Source of the DNA: Prosthecobacter debontii
Lineage (GTDB): Bacteria > Verrucomicrobiota > Verrucomicrobiia > Verrucomicrobiales > Akkermansiaceae
Length of the DNA: 15,357 bases
Direction of reading: 5' to 3'
NCBI GenBank assembly: GCA_945883455.1
Contig: CAMCXJ010000035.1
Location: 1-15,357, forward strand
Shown: in pieces, positions 8,095 through 15,357 of the stretch
How the letters are laid out: every line of letters begins with the position of its first letter
Position numbering within the stretch: position 1 is the first letter of the stretch
Translations under genes and position numbers: made by a program
Notes under the pieces: model-generated
The model's database searches: none
Seen by the model: only the letters and a program-made list of their open reading frames with translations
What the model was told of the DNA's origin: nothing

Positions 8095-10551
8095 ATGAAT
8101 GCGCCGCACCCCACGATTCAACGCTTGTTCGGCGGACGCGGGTGGAAGCCCCATGATTTCCAACTGGAAACATGGAACGCCTACGCCGAGGGGAAATCCG
8201 GCCTGCTGCATGCGCCCACAGGCACCGGGAAAACCCTCGCCGTCTGGCTGGGGCCGGTCATGGAAGCGATGGACGCCACCGAAGCACCGCAAGACTGCCG
8301 CGTGATCTGGCTCACTCCGCTGCGGGCGCTTGCTCAGGACACGGCGCGTTCTCTCGCCCAGCCGCTCCTCGCGCTGGGCAGCGGGCTGGAGGTAGCGGTG
8401 CGAACCGGCGACACCTCATCACATCGGAAAGCCAAGCTCCGTGAACGCCTGCCCTTCGCGCTCGTCACCACGCCGGAGAGCCTTTCCCTAATGCTGACCT
8501 ACGAGGATTCCCGTAGTAAACTCGGACAACTCACCTGCGTGGTCGTTGATGAATGGCACGAACTGCTCGGCACCAAGCGCGGCGTTCAGACCGAGCTTTG
8601 CCTCGCCCGCCTGCGCCATTGGGCACCGAACCTACGAATCTGGGGCGTTTCCGCTACGCTGGGAAATTTATCCCAAGCCGCCCAGGTGCTAGGCGGATCC
8701 ACCGTGGCGCGAATGTGTTCGGTCGATTCAAAGATCAAACGCGAGATCCGGATCCGCACTTTGATTCCGAAATGCGTGGAAACGTTTCCATGGGGCGGGC
8801 ACCTCGGTTTGGCGATGGCCGGGCGTGTCGCGAAGTCACTCCATCGGTTAAAGGCAACCCTTGTTTTCACGAACACTCGCTCACAAAGCGAGCTGTGGCT
8901 TCAGGCCTTGCTGGAAGCCGATGCGTCGCTCAAAGACCGGATCGCGATCCACCATGGCTCGCTCGCTCAGGATGAGCGCCGCGAAACGGAGCAGCTTCTG
9001 ATGGAGGGAAAATTACTCGCCGTAGTCTGCACTTCCTCGCTCGATCTCGGTCTCGATTTTTCCTGCATCGAGCAAGTCATCCAGATCGGCAGCCCCAAGG
9101 GAGTGGCACGCCTCCTCCAGCGCGCCGGACGCTCCGGCCACCAACCGGGAAGCACGCCAAAGCTGCTCTGCGTTCCTACCAACGCGCTTGAGCTGTTAGA
9201 GTTCGCCGCCGCACAAGATGCCATCGACGCAAGGGAAATCGAATCGAAGCGTCCGCTGGAGCAGCCGCTTGATGTGTTGATCCAGCACGTAACCAGTTGC
9301 GCCATCGGCGAGCGTGTCGCAGAGTCGCAGCTATTTGAGGAAGTTCGCTCCACCTACGCCTACCGTGCGCTTTCCGCCGCGCACTGGGAATGGGTGCTGG
9401 GTTTCATCTCCAATGGCGGAGACGCACTGCGCGCCTATCCGCAGTATCACAAGGTCACGCGCGAAGACGGGTTTCTCCACTTCACGGACAAACGCATGAT
9501 CCAGCTGCACCGGATGAACATCGGAACGATCACCACGGACACGGCGGTCAGCTTGCGGTTTTCCAACGGTCAACGCGTCGGCAGCGTGGAGGAGGGTTTC
9601 ATCCGCAAGCTCAAACCCGGCTCACCCTTCATCTTCGCGGGTCGCTTGCTGGAACTGGTGCGCCTTCACCAGCTGATCGCCACCGTGAAACCCTGCGCAC
9701 GCAGCAAAGCACGCGGTGAAATCCCGATCTGGGCGGGCAGTAAAATGCCTTTGTCCACCGAGCTTTCGAAAGCCGTCGCCCGCCGGCTCGATGCGGATGT
9801 GAACCTCTCACCCCGCCCGGAAACCGAGGCGATCAATGATCTGCTGCGCATCCAACGCACATGGTCCGAGGTTCCCAACGACCGTATTTTGCAAATCGAA
9901 CACGCGCACTCCCGCCAAGGCGAGCACTTGTTTTTCTATACCTTCGCCGGCCGCATGGCCAACGAAGGGCTCGGTGCCCTGTTCGCGCATCGCCTCAGCG
10001 AGGGCAGCTCACAAAGCATACAGGTGACGCAGAACGATTACGGATTTTCCCTCACATCCAACCGCCCTCTACCGCTCGACGAGGCACGGCTCAGGATGGC
10101 CGCTTCACCGGAAAATCTGTTAGAGACCCTACTGGATTGCCTCAACACCCACGAGCTTTCCCGCACCCGCTTCCGCGAGGTGGCCCGCGTGGCCGGATTG
10201 ATCCAACAAATGCAGCCCGGTGACCGCAAAGGCATGCGCCAGATCCAAACCTCCGCCAGCTTGTTGTTCGAGGTTTTCGGACGCTACGATCCTGAAAATT
10301 TGCTCCTCGACCAATCGCGCCGTGAGATGCTGGAAGGTAGCCTCGAGATCGACCGCCTGCACCGCGTCCTCCATGAAATTTCCGAAAAGCCCCTGCGCCT
10401 CATCGAGCTCAAGCGCCTGACCCCGATGGCTTTTCCACTCTGGGCGGAACGCCTGAACTTCGTCATCTCCACCCAAGACGCCGCCTCCATATTGGAGGAA
10501 ATGCTCACCACACTCAATGCAGAAGCCGATGAAACCCTCAACCATTCCTGA
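8095..10551 (+). CDS. Ligase-associated DNA damage response DEXH-box helicase (Lhr-like)
   Basis: An 818-residue superfamily 2 helicase of the Lhr type, matching in length the ligase-associated DNA damage response subfamily. Motifs in order: I APTGTGKT (40-47), Ia TPLRALAQD (74-82), Ib TTPESL (125-130), II DEWH (152-155), III SATLGN (186-191), IV VFTNTRS (257-263), V SSLDLGLDF (314-322) and VI QRAGRSGHQ (342-350). The remaining ~450 residues would contain the winged-helix and Lhr-specific domains. It should unwind DNA or DNA-RNA hybrids with ATP during repair. The downstream pdeM gene overlaps it, the usual pairing in this system. The ATP-dependent ligase and the exonuclease that often complete the set are not in the window. 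It lies 23 bp after the uracil-DNA glycosylase on the same strand, suggesting a repair operon. Confidence 0.95.
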   Translation: MNAPHPTIQRLFGGRGWKPHDFQLETWNAYAEGKSGLLHAPTGTGKTLAVWLGPVMEAMDATEAPQDCRVIWLTPLRALAQDTARSLAQPLLALGSGLEVAVRTGDTSSHRKAKLRERLPFALVTTPESLSLMLTYEDSRSKLGQLTCVVVDEWHELLGTKRGVQTELCLARLRHWAPNLRIWGVSATLGNLSQAAQVLGGSTVARMCSVDSKIKREIRIRTLIPKCVETFPWGGHLGLAMAGRVAKSLHRLKATLVFTNTRSQSELWLQALLEADASLKDRIAIHHGSLAQDERRETEQLLMEGKLLAVVCTSSLDLGLDFSCIEQVIQIGSPKGVARLLQRAGRSGHQPGSTPKLLCVPTNALELLEFAAAQDAIDAREIESKRPLEQPLDVLIQHVTSCAIGERVAESQLFEEVRSTYAYRALSAAHWEWVLGFISNGGDALRAYPQYHKVTREDGFLHFTDKRMIQLHRMNIGTITTDTAVSLRFSNGQRVGSVEEGFIRKLKPGSPFIFAGRLLELVRLHQLIATVKPCARSKARGEIPIWAGSKMPLSTELSKAVARRLDADVNLSPRPETEAINDLLRIQRTWSEVPNDRILQIEHAHSRQGEHLFFYTFAGRMANEGLGALFAHRLSEGSSQSIQVTQNDYGFSLTSNRPLPLDEARLRMAASPENLLETLLDCLNTHELSRTRFREVARVAGLIQQMQPGDRKGMRQIQTSASLLFEVFGRYDPENLLLDQSRREMLEGSLEIDRLHRVLHEISEKPLRLIELKRLTPMAFPLWAERLNFVISTQDAASILEEMLTTLNAEADETLNHS

Positions 10552-11188
10552 AGAAGGATCGCGGAGTATCCGTTTCGCAGGCGAGGATCTGGTGCTTCTC
10601 GCGGAACGCGCCGTGCTCTGGCCCGCCCGCCGCGCCCTGATGCTTTCCGATGTGCATTTCGGAAAATCCGCCACCTTTCGCGCCCACGGAATCCCCGTCC
10701 CGGAAGGCGAGTCACAGACCGACCTCGATCGCATCGCCCGCCTGGTCGAACGGTATGAAGTGGAACACCTTGCCATCATTGGTGATTTCTACCACAGCGG
10801 CATCGCCCTCAGCCCCGCCTTGCATGATTCGCTGGCCACGTTTCGTGACTCGTTGAACGCCGACATTATCCTGGTTCGCGGCAATCACGATCAAGCACGG
10901 CACGAGCTGTTGCCGATGATTAACCGGCTCGCTTGGTCGCCCATCGAGCTTGTCCATGATCCCGCCGAGGCCATCGCGGGACAGCCCACCATCGCCGGGC
11001 ATCTGCATCCGCTGTGTCGAATCCCACGTGCCGGACGTGCATCCAGACTGCCCTGCTTTCTGCTGACGGAAAACCTACTCGTCCTCCCCGCCTTCGGCAC
11101 ATTCACTGCCGGACACATCGTAAAACCCAAGACGGGACAAACCCTTTATCCCATAGCCAAGGAAACCGTCTTCGAATGTCCGCACTGA
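10517..11188 (+). CDS. pdeM: Ligase-associated DNA damage response endonuclease PdeM
   Basis: A 223-residue calcineurin-like metallophosphoesterase of the PdeM type, expected to be a metal-dependent nuclease or phosphodiesterase acting with the preceding helicase. Metal-binding motifs: Asp45 and His47 in LSDVHFGK, Asp90 in IGDFYHSG, Asn123-His124 in RGNHD, and His162/His164 in GHLHP. LWPARRALMLSDVHFGK is typical of the family. The gene starts inside the helicase gene, overlapping it by 35 nt (ATG 10517) or 23 nt (ATG 10529). Neither start has a well-spaced Shine-Dalgarno; a GGAGGA lies at 10494-10499. The overlap implies translational coupling. Its TGA stop directly abuts the stop codon of the convergent LOG gene, so there is no room for a terminator between them. 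Confidence 0.93.
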   Translation: MQKPMKPSTIPEEGSRSIRFAGEDLVLLAERAVLWPARRALMLSDVHFGKSATFRAHGIPVPEGESQTDLDRIARLVERYEVEHLAIIGDFYHSGIALSPALHDSLATFRDSLNADIILVRGNHDQARHELLPMINRLAWSPIELVHDPAEAIAGQPTIAGHLHPLCRIPRAGRASRLPCFLLTENLLVLPAFGTFTAGHIVKPKTGQTLYPIAKETVFECPH

Positions 11189-12007
11189 TCACCGCACCGC
11201 GTGCTCGCCGAGAACGGGCATCGCCTTCGGTACTTTTTTCCGGCGCAGACCAAACTGTCTCACGGCATGGCGCTGGAGGTGCGCCTTCGCCTCCTCGACG
11301 CTGTCGGTGAAAAAGATTAGATCGGGATCCTGCGGGCTGATCGTCCCCTCCTCCGCCATGCGATAGACGAAATCCATCAGAGGCTGCCAGAAATCACGAC
11401 CCATGAGGATGATGGGGAAATTCTTCAGTTTCCCAGTCTGGATCAGCGTCATGGTCTCGAACATCTCGTCGAGCGTCCCCGCACCGCCGGGCATGACCAC
11501 GAAGGCGTAGGAGTATTTCACCAGCATCGTTTTCCGCGTGAAAAAATAGCGCATGTTCACCGTGCGGTGGACGTAGGGATTCACCTGCTGCTCGAAGGGC
11601 AGCTCGATGTTCACCCCGATCGAGGTGCCGCCCGACTCGTAGGCTCCTTGATTCGCCGCCTGCATGATGCCCGGCCCGCCGCCTGTTAGAACCGTAAAGC
11701 CCAGATCCGAACAAGCCTCGCCCATCTCGCGGGCGAGTTCGTAGTAACGCGTCCCGCGCTTCGTCCGGGCGGAGCCGAAAATGGTCACACAGGGACCAAC
11801 GAAATGCAGGATCCGATAGGCGCGGATGAAATCGAGACCCACACGAAACAGCGAAACCAGGTCATTCAATCGCGAACGCGGCCCGGCAAGCCATGAGCCT
11901 TCCGCCGTCTCCAATTCGAACCGCTCCTGCCGCCGGATCTCCTCTTCGGTGATCTCGTGCTCAACGGTCACTTCCGGGCAGCCCGGACACGGTTTCTTAT
12001 CGCTCAT
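11189..12007 (-). CDS. LOG family protein (TIGR00730-type Rossmann phosphoribohydrolase)
   Basis: A 272-residue LOG-family protein. Characterised relatives are nucleoside 5'-monophosphate phosphoribohydrolases, including those that release active cytokinins from their nucleotides. The Rossmann core starts at ~70 (CVTIFGSAR). The nucleotide-binding GGGPGIM is at 109-115 and the family signature PGGAGTLDE at 173-181. The MRYFFTRKTML block (152-162) supplies the conserved Arg. The core is preceded by ~65 extra residues containing Cys7-Pro-Gly-Cys10, an acidic stretch, and a basic/hydrophobic helix. These are longer than in minimal LOG proteins and typical of a larger subgroup often annotated as lysine decarboxylase-like. 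No decarboxylase activity is implied. No Shine-Dalgarno precedes the ATG. A cytokinin role in this organism is not supported; a nucleotide-salvage role is more likely. Confidence 0.93.
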   Translation of the reverse strand: MSDKKPCPGCPEVTVEHEITEEEIRRQERFELETAEGSWLAGPRSRLNDLVSLFRVGLDFIRAYRILHFVGPCVTIFGSARTKRGTRYYELAREMGEACSDLGFTVLTGGGPGIMQAANQGAYESGGTSIGVNIELPFEQQVNPYVHRTVNMRYFFTRKTMLVKYSYAFVVMPGGAGTLDEMFETMTLIQTGKLKNFPIILMGRDFWQPLMDFVYRMAEEGTISPQDPDLIFFTDSVEEAKAHLQRHAVRQFGLRRKKVPKAMPVLGEHAVR

Positions 12008-12083
12008 CGCGGCGAGCTAACACGAATCCCGACCTGCTGGAAAAGGTTTTCCTGATTGGAGGCCGGCAGCCGGATGGATTCGA

Positions 12084-12278
12084 TCAATGGCGCACCTTGG
12101 CAAGCGCTGCGGTCTTTGCGCGGCGCGGAGTAGCTTTTGCGGTTTCCTCTCCAACGCGTTTGAGAAGGGCGATCAGGGAGGCGGTGATGAAATATCCCTT
12201 GAGAATTTCATTTTGTTTATCCCTTTGGATACCTTTGGATATGCCCCTTTGGATACTTTGGATATGCTTGATAATCAT
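12084..12278 (-). CDS. Doubtful 64-codon ORF overlapping the transglutaminase stop (ATGA)
   Basis: The ATG at 12278 overlaps the transglutaminase TGA as ATGA, the arrangement used for translational coupling. The frame begins MIIKHIQSIQRGISKGIQRD, encoded largely by a tandem repeat. It continues into a hydrophobic stretch (GYFITASLIALL) and a basic, Ala-rich tail ending KTAALAKVRH. Overall it is very basic. I recognise no family. The repeat-encoded N-terminus argues that the frame may be incidental. If it is real, it would be the last gene of the ATP-grasp operon and a candidate small peptide substrate for it. Confidence 0.25.
   Translation of the reverse strand: MIIKHIQSIQRGISKGIQRDKQNEILKGYFITASLIALLKRVGEETAKATPRRAKTAALAKVRH
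12221..12266. repeat. Short tandem repeat of CTTTGGATA units
   Basis: Four exact copies of CTTTGGATA (on the plus strand) occur at 12223-12231, 12233-12241, 12247-12255 and 12256-12264. They are arranged as two ~23-bp units, each containing a pair of copies and ending in GGATATG. The repeat lies just downstream of the transglutaminase gene, in the otherwise gene-poor 12008-12274 stretch. Slippage or a dispersed repeat family could explain it. Confidence 0.85.
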
Positions 12279-13117
12279 ATCGCCTCCACGAGCACATCAA
12301 CTTCCATCTGGCAGTGGGCGGAACCACGGTAGGTGCCGCGAATGGGGGCGACGTCTTCGTAGTCACGGCCGACGGCGATTTTGACATACCGAGCATCGGC
12401 GAGGTTGTTGTTGGTGGGATCAAAGCCGATCCAGCCGACCTCAGGGAGAAAGATCTCGGCCCATGCGTGGGAGGCTTGGGCGCCGATGAGATGGTCTTTC
12501 GGGCCGTTGTAGAGGTAGCCAGATGCGTAGCGAGCCGGAATCCCAGCGGCGCGGCAAAGCCCGAGCATGACGTGGGTAAAATCCTGGCAGACACCGTGTT
12601 TCTCGGCAAAACATTGATCGAGATGCGTGGTGACATCCGTGCTCCCGGGTTCATAGCGGAATTCTGCATGGATCCAATTCATGATTTGGGTCGCCTTATC
12701 GAAATAAGCATCGTGGCCGAATGTGATATCAACAGCTTGGCGCCAAATTTCAGGACGGAAAACCACACGGGCACTCTCGTTAAGGTAAGGCCAGCTGCGA
12801 TCTCGCACGGCTGCGGTTCGGAAGACTTCTTTGGTTGCTGTGCGGGCTTGCTCTGGAATTTCGAGCGGCAAGTTATGCACGCGAATCCGACTTTCAATTT
12901 CGAGATGTTGGTGCGGTCTCTGAATCTCGAAGTGGTGAGTGGTGTTTTGAAAGAGGTCTTGGAATTTGCTCATGCGCGTGGCTGGCAGCACGCGGATCAG
13001 TGAGGAGAGCGTTTTCTGAAACGGAAATGTGCGCGGTTCAAGATGCAGCTCGTTCACGCTGTCAGTGACAGGTCCTCCGTAATGGAAGATAGTGCGATGG
13101 ACAACAGAGAGCTTCAT
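12275..13117 (-). CDS. Transglutaminase family protein of the ATP-grasp/alpha-E operon
   Basis: A 280-residue transglutaminase-like protein. Residues ~1-80 match the bacterial transglutaminase-like N-terminal domain (KLSVVHRTIFHYGGPVTDSV). The catalytic domain has the full triad: Cys177 in HGVCQDFTH, His217 in ASHAWAE and Asp233 in GFDPTNN. PARYASGY (195-202) and the AVGRDY (248-253) with DVAP block are strongly typical. It probably acts as an amidase or peptidase in the cytoplasm on whatever the neighbouring ATP-grasp enzyme makes. It is the third gene of a same-strand cluster, 50 bp after the alpha-E gene. The frame extends upstream to an ATG at 13198, which would overlap the alpha-E gene by 31 nt. 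I chose 13117 because the family N-terminus begins there, although neither start has a clear ribosome binding site. Confidence 0.94.
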   Translation of the reverse strand: MKLSVVHRTIFHYGGPVTDSVNELHLEPRTFPFQKTLSSLIRVLPATRMSKFQDLFQNTTHHFEIQRPHQHLEIESRIRVHNLPLEIPEQARTATKEVFRTAAVRDRSWPYLNESARVVFRPEIWRQAVDITFGHDAYFDKATQIMNWIHAEFRYEPGSTDVTTHLDQCFAEKHGVCQDFTHVMLGLCRAAGIPARYASGYLYNGPKDHLIGAQASHAWAEIFLPEVGWIGFDPTNNNLADARYVKIAVGRDYEDVAPIRGTYRGSAHCQMEVDVLVEAI

Positions 13118-13167
13118 ATGGCGGTTTGGATCATGAACGACCTCGCCAATCGGGCAATCATCATCAT

Positions 13168-14205
13168 TTATTGCTGTTGCTGTTGTTGTTCCTGCCAAGC
13201 GGTTACGGCATCATGACCGCGTTGCTGCATACTGCGTTGGGACTCAAACATTTCTGGCATCAGAACAAATGTCTCGAAGACAAGTTCGCCGATAAGGTTA
13301 AAGCGTTCTTGCAATCCATCGAGATACGCGTGAAGGCCAAGCGCCAGCGCTTCTTCCGCATTGCCATAGTTGAGATCGGCCAAGAGCCTACCGCTCTCTC
13401 GCTCCGCGTCGTTGAGGAAACTACCGCGTGGGCTGCCGGAAATGAGGTGAATGCATTCGTCCACACGATCCGCGCAGTAACGGACGGAACGTGGGAAATT
13501 TCTGGAAAAGACTAAGAAGCTGAGCGCTCCCTCGACATCGAAGCGATGATGACCGGAGCGAAACGCGCCAAGCGCACCGCAGGAACCGAGAATGGCCGTC
13601 CAGTGCAACATGCCAGGGGCCCCAATGTTGCCATGCCCATCGTCTGGAAGATAGGAGGTCGTGTCCAGAAAACGGGTCGTTTTATCCGCACGTTCTAGGT
13701 GGCGACCTAGCTGCATAAACTCCCAACCTTCATCACGAGAATGGCTGGTCGCCGAGATTCCAAGGAACGTCGCGACCGAACGACGTATTCGCTCATAGTA
13801 GCGAGGTGGCGCTTCTTTCAGAAAATAAGCAGCCTCATCGGAGCGAACAAAAAGGTGCAATGCATTGATCTCTTCCCACATTTCATCAGATATCTGATCT
13901 CGCACCGTGCGCGCGCTTTCGCGTGCTTGAGCAATGCAAGATGTGATACTGCTTACGTTTCTTGGGTCATCTGTTAGAAATCGGATGACGTCTTCGCCAT
14001 GCGTTTCAGGATACAGAGATTGAAATAACTCCTCATCTCCAGTGCAGAGAATGATGGGCCTCCAGAAATCCGCAATCCGATCACTGCCGAGTGTTTCGTT
14101 ATCTAACAGAAGGTGGCGATTGACGTCGATGAGGCGTGCGAGGTTATCCGCTCGTTCAACATAGCGGGCCATCCAGTAGAGAGTGTTGGCGACACGGGAA
14201 AGCAT
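13168..14205 (-). CDS. Alpha-E domain protein
   Basis: A 345-residue, wholly helical alpha-E (DUF403) protein. Family hallmarks are the N-terminus MLSRVANTLYWMARYVERAD, the internal LGRHLERADKTTRFLD repeat-like block, and SRNFPRSVRYCADRV. Its biochemical role is unknown. Comparative genomics places it almost always beside circularly permuted ATP-grasp and transglutaminase genes, where it is thought to serve as a carrier, scaffold or helper. It starts 25 nt after the ATP-grasp stop, so the two are one transcript. The protein ends in a run of six Gln encoded by CAA/CAG codons, an unusual low-complexity tail that most relatives would not be expected to have. No membrane segment or signal peptide is evident. 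Confidence 0.95.
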   Translation of the reverse strand: MLSRVANTLYWMARYVERADNLARLIDVNRHLLLDNETLGSDRIADFWRPIILCTGDEELFQSLYPETHGEDVIRFLTDDPRNVSSITSCIAQARESARTVRDQISDEMWEEINALHLFVRSDEAAYFLKEAPPRYYERIRRSVATFLGISATSHSRDEGWEFMQLGRHLERADKTTRFLDTTSYLPDDGHGNIGAPGMLHWTAILGSCGALGAFRSGHHRFDVEGALSFLVFSRNFPRSVRYCADRVDECIHLISGSPRGSFLNDAERESGRLLADLNYGNAEEALALGLHAYLDGLQERFNLIGELVFETFVLMPEMFESQRSMQQRGHDAVTAWQEQQQQQQ

Positions 14206-14230
14206 GGTTCTTAAAAGGGTGATGGTTTAT

Positions 14231-15357
14231 TTAGTGGCGCAGAACCCAAGTATCTTTACTGCCGCCGCCTTGGGAGGAGTTAACAACCAGCGAGCCCTTC
14301 TTGAGAGCGACGCGAGTAAGTCCACCCGGAACGATGCGTGGGGATTCGCCATAAATGATATAGGGCCTCAAATCGACGTGGCGACCTTCCATGGTGTCCT
14401 CGCACCACGTCGGGCAGCGGGAGAGTGAAACCACGGGTTGGGCGATGTAGTTAGTCGGTTCCGCGATGATACGTTCGCGGAAATCAGCGATTTCCGTTTT
14501 ACTCGCAGCAGGCCCCATGAGCATGCCGTAGCCGCCAGATTCGTTGGTGGCTTTTACGACAAGCTCTGGCAAATGATCGAGAATGTAGCGCAAATCATCA
14601 TCTTTCGCCGCGAGATACGTCGGGACGTTTTGTAAAATCGGCTCCTGCGCAAGGTAGTAGCGGATGATATCAGGAACAAAAGCATAGATGGCTTTGTCAT
14701 CCGCCACACCAGTGCCGACCGCATTCGCGAGCGCGACGTTTCCTTCGCGGTAAGCATTCATGATCCCGGGGACCCCGAGCACCGAATCTTTGCGGAATAC
14801 CACTGGATCAATGAAATCGTCATCGATGCGGCGGTAGATAACGTCAACGCGTTCCAGACCGCGAGTGGTGCGCATGTAAACGATGTTGTCGCGCACGACG
14901 AGATCACGACCCTCGACAATCTCAATACCCATTTCGCGAGCGAGGTAACAATGCTCAAAATACGCGCTATTGTGGCAGCCTGGAGTGAGAAGCACGCAGA
15001 CGGGATTTCCGGATTTGCGCGGTGCGATGTGGCGCAGCATTTCGAGAACTTCAAGCGGGTAAGAATCGACCGAACGGACCGATGAGGTATCGAAAAGATC
15101 AGGGAAAACCCGTTTGAGCGCCTTGCGGTTTTCTAATAAGTAAGAAGCCCCGGAAGGGCAGCGACCGTTGTCTTCAAGCACCAACCATTCACCTTTGTCG
15201 TCGCGGATTAGATCGCTACCACAAATGTGGATGTAGATATCACCTGGGACGTCGATGCCACGGAACTCAGGGCGATAATGCCGCGCTTGCTCGATAAATG
15301 AACGCGGAATGATGACGTCTTTGAGGATCTGTTGATCGTGATAAATATCATGGAGAA
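14231..15357 (-). CDS. Circularly permuted ATP-grasp family protein, partial (5' end beyond the right edge)
   Basis: The frame is open from the right edge to a TAA at 14231, giving 374 visible residues; roughly the first 110 of a usual ~480 are missing. The family's blocks are all present in the visible part: EDNGRCPSG (61-69; relatives usually have EDNLRxPSG), GVPGIMNAYREGNVALANA, GTGVADDKAIYAFVPDIIR, ATNESGGYGMLMGP, RHVDLRPY, VPGGLTRVAL, and the near-terminal NSSQGGGSKDTWVL. Members of this ATP-grasp group are predicted amidoligases that form a peptide bond using ATP, but their products are not firmly established. An apparent TTG start at 15184 is an artefact: the conserved frame continues upstream to the edge. 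It heads the operon with the alpha-E and transglutaminase genes. Any promoter lies outside the window. Confidence 0.95.
   Translation of the reverse strand, partial: LHDIYHDQQILKDVIIPRSFIEQARHYRPEFRGIDVPGDIYIHICGSDLIRDDKGEWLVLEDNGRCPSGASYLLENRKALKRVFPDLFDTSSVRSVDSYPLEVLEMLRHIAPRKSGNPVCVLLTPGCHNSAYFEHCYLAREMGIEIVEGRDLVVRDNIVYMRTTRGLERVDVIYRRIDDDFIDPVVFRKDSVLGVPGIMNAYREGNVALANAVGTGVADDKAIYAFVPDIIRYYLAQEPILQNVPTYLAAKDDDLRYILDHLPELVVKATNESGGYGMLMGPAASKTEIADFRERIIAEPTNYIAQPVVSLSRCPTWCEDTMEGRHVDLRPYIIYGESPRIVPGGLTRVALKKGSLVVNSSQGGGSKDTWVLRH

Noticed and set aside
10129..10779. Minus-strand ORF of 216 codons
   Set aside because: It is a shadow of the helicase 3' end and pdeM, both of which have clear motifs on the plus strand.
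12039..12052. GGAAAAGGTTTTCC inverted repeat upstream of the LOG gene
   Set aside because: It is a single short site with a 2-nt centre and no second copy seen, so an operator call would be guesswork.
12314..13003. Plus-strand ORF of 229 codons
   Set aside because: It is antisense to the transglutaminase gene, whose catalytic triad and family blocks are on the minus strand.

Overview
The window is a gene-dense stretch of chromosomal bacterial DNA, moderately GC-rich. It has no rRNA, tRNA, CRISPR array, integrase or insertion sequence that I can see. The gene set (class II xylose isomerase, DUF255/YyaL protein, MECR-type enoyl reductase, ligase-associated helicase and PdeM, LOG protein, and an ATP-grasp/alpha-E/transglutaminase cluster), together with mostly weak Shine-Dalgarno signals, resembles Verrucomicrobiota (Luteolibacter/Akkermansiaceae-like). 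That assignment is inference; no marker gene in the window settles it.

Layout: (1) 1-1393, minus strand: a transglutaminase-like cysteine-protease-fold protein, followed downstream by an unrecognised acidic protein that runs off the left edge. (2) 1526-5714, plus strand: a DUF255 thioredoxin/six-hairpin protein, a stand-alone DEDDy exonuclease, a 2-enoyl thioester reductase and TsaE (tRNA t6A synthesis), the last two 1 bp apart. A possible 33-codon membrane miniprotein lies on the minus strand between the exonuclease and the reductase. (3) 5835-7142, minus: xylA, convergent with tsaE. (4) 7154-11188, plus: a DNA-repair block made of a family-4-like uracil-DNA glycosylase without iron-sulfur cysteines, the ligase-associated DEXH helicase and the overlapping nuclease pdeM. 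(5) 11189-12007, minus: a LOG-family phosphoribohydrolase whose stop codon abuts that of pdeM. (6) 12084-12278: a short tandem repeat and a doubtful 64-codon ORF. (7) 12275-15357, minus: a three-gene operon encoding a circularly permuted ATP-grasp enzyme (5' end outside the window), an alpha-E protein and a second transglutaminase.

Two units are biologically most interesting. The ATP-grasp/alpha-E/transglutaminase operon is a widely conserved arrangement predicted to make or modify a peptide, with no firmly established product; a paralogous transglutaminase sits 11 kb away. The repair block couples uracil excision with two of the four genes of the ligase-associated DNA damage response set, while the ligase and exonuclease are not in the window. 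Its glycosylase has a single cysteine and so cannot hold the [4Fe-4S] cluster typical of family 4.
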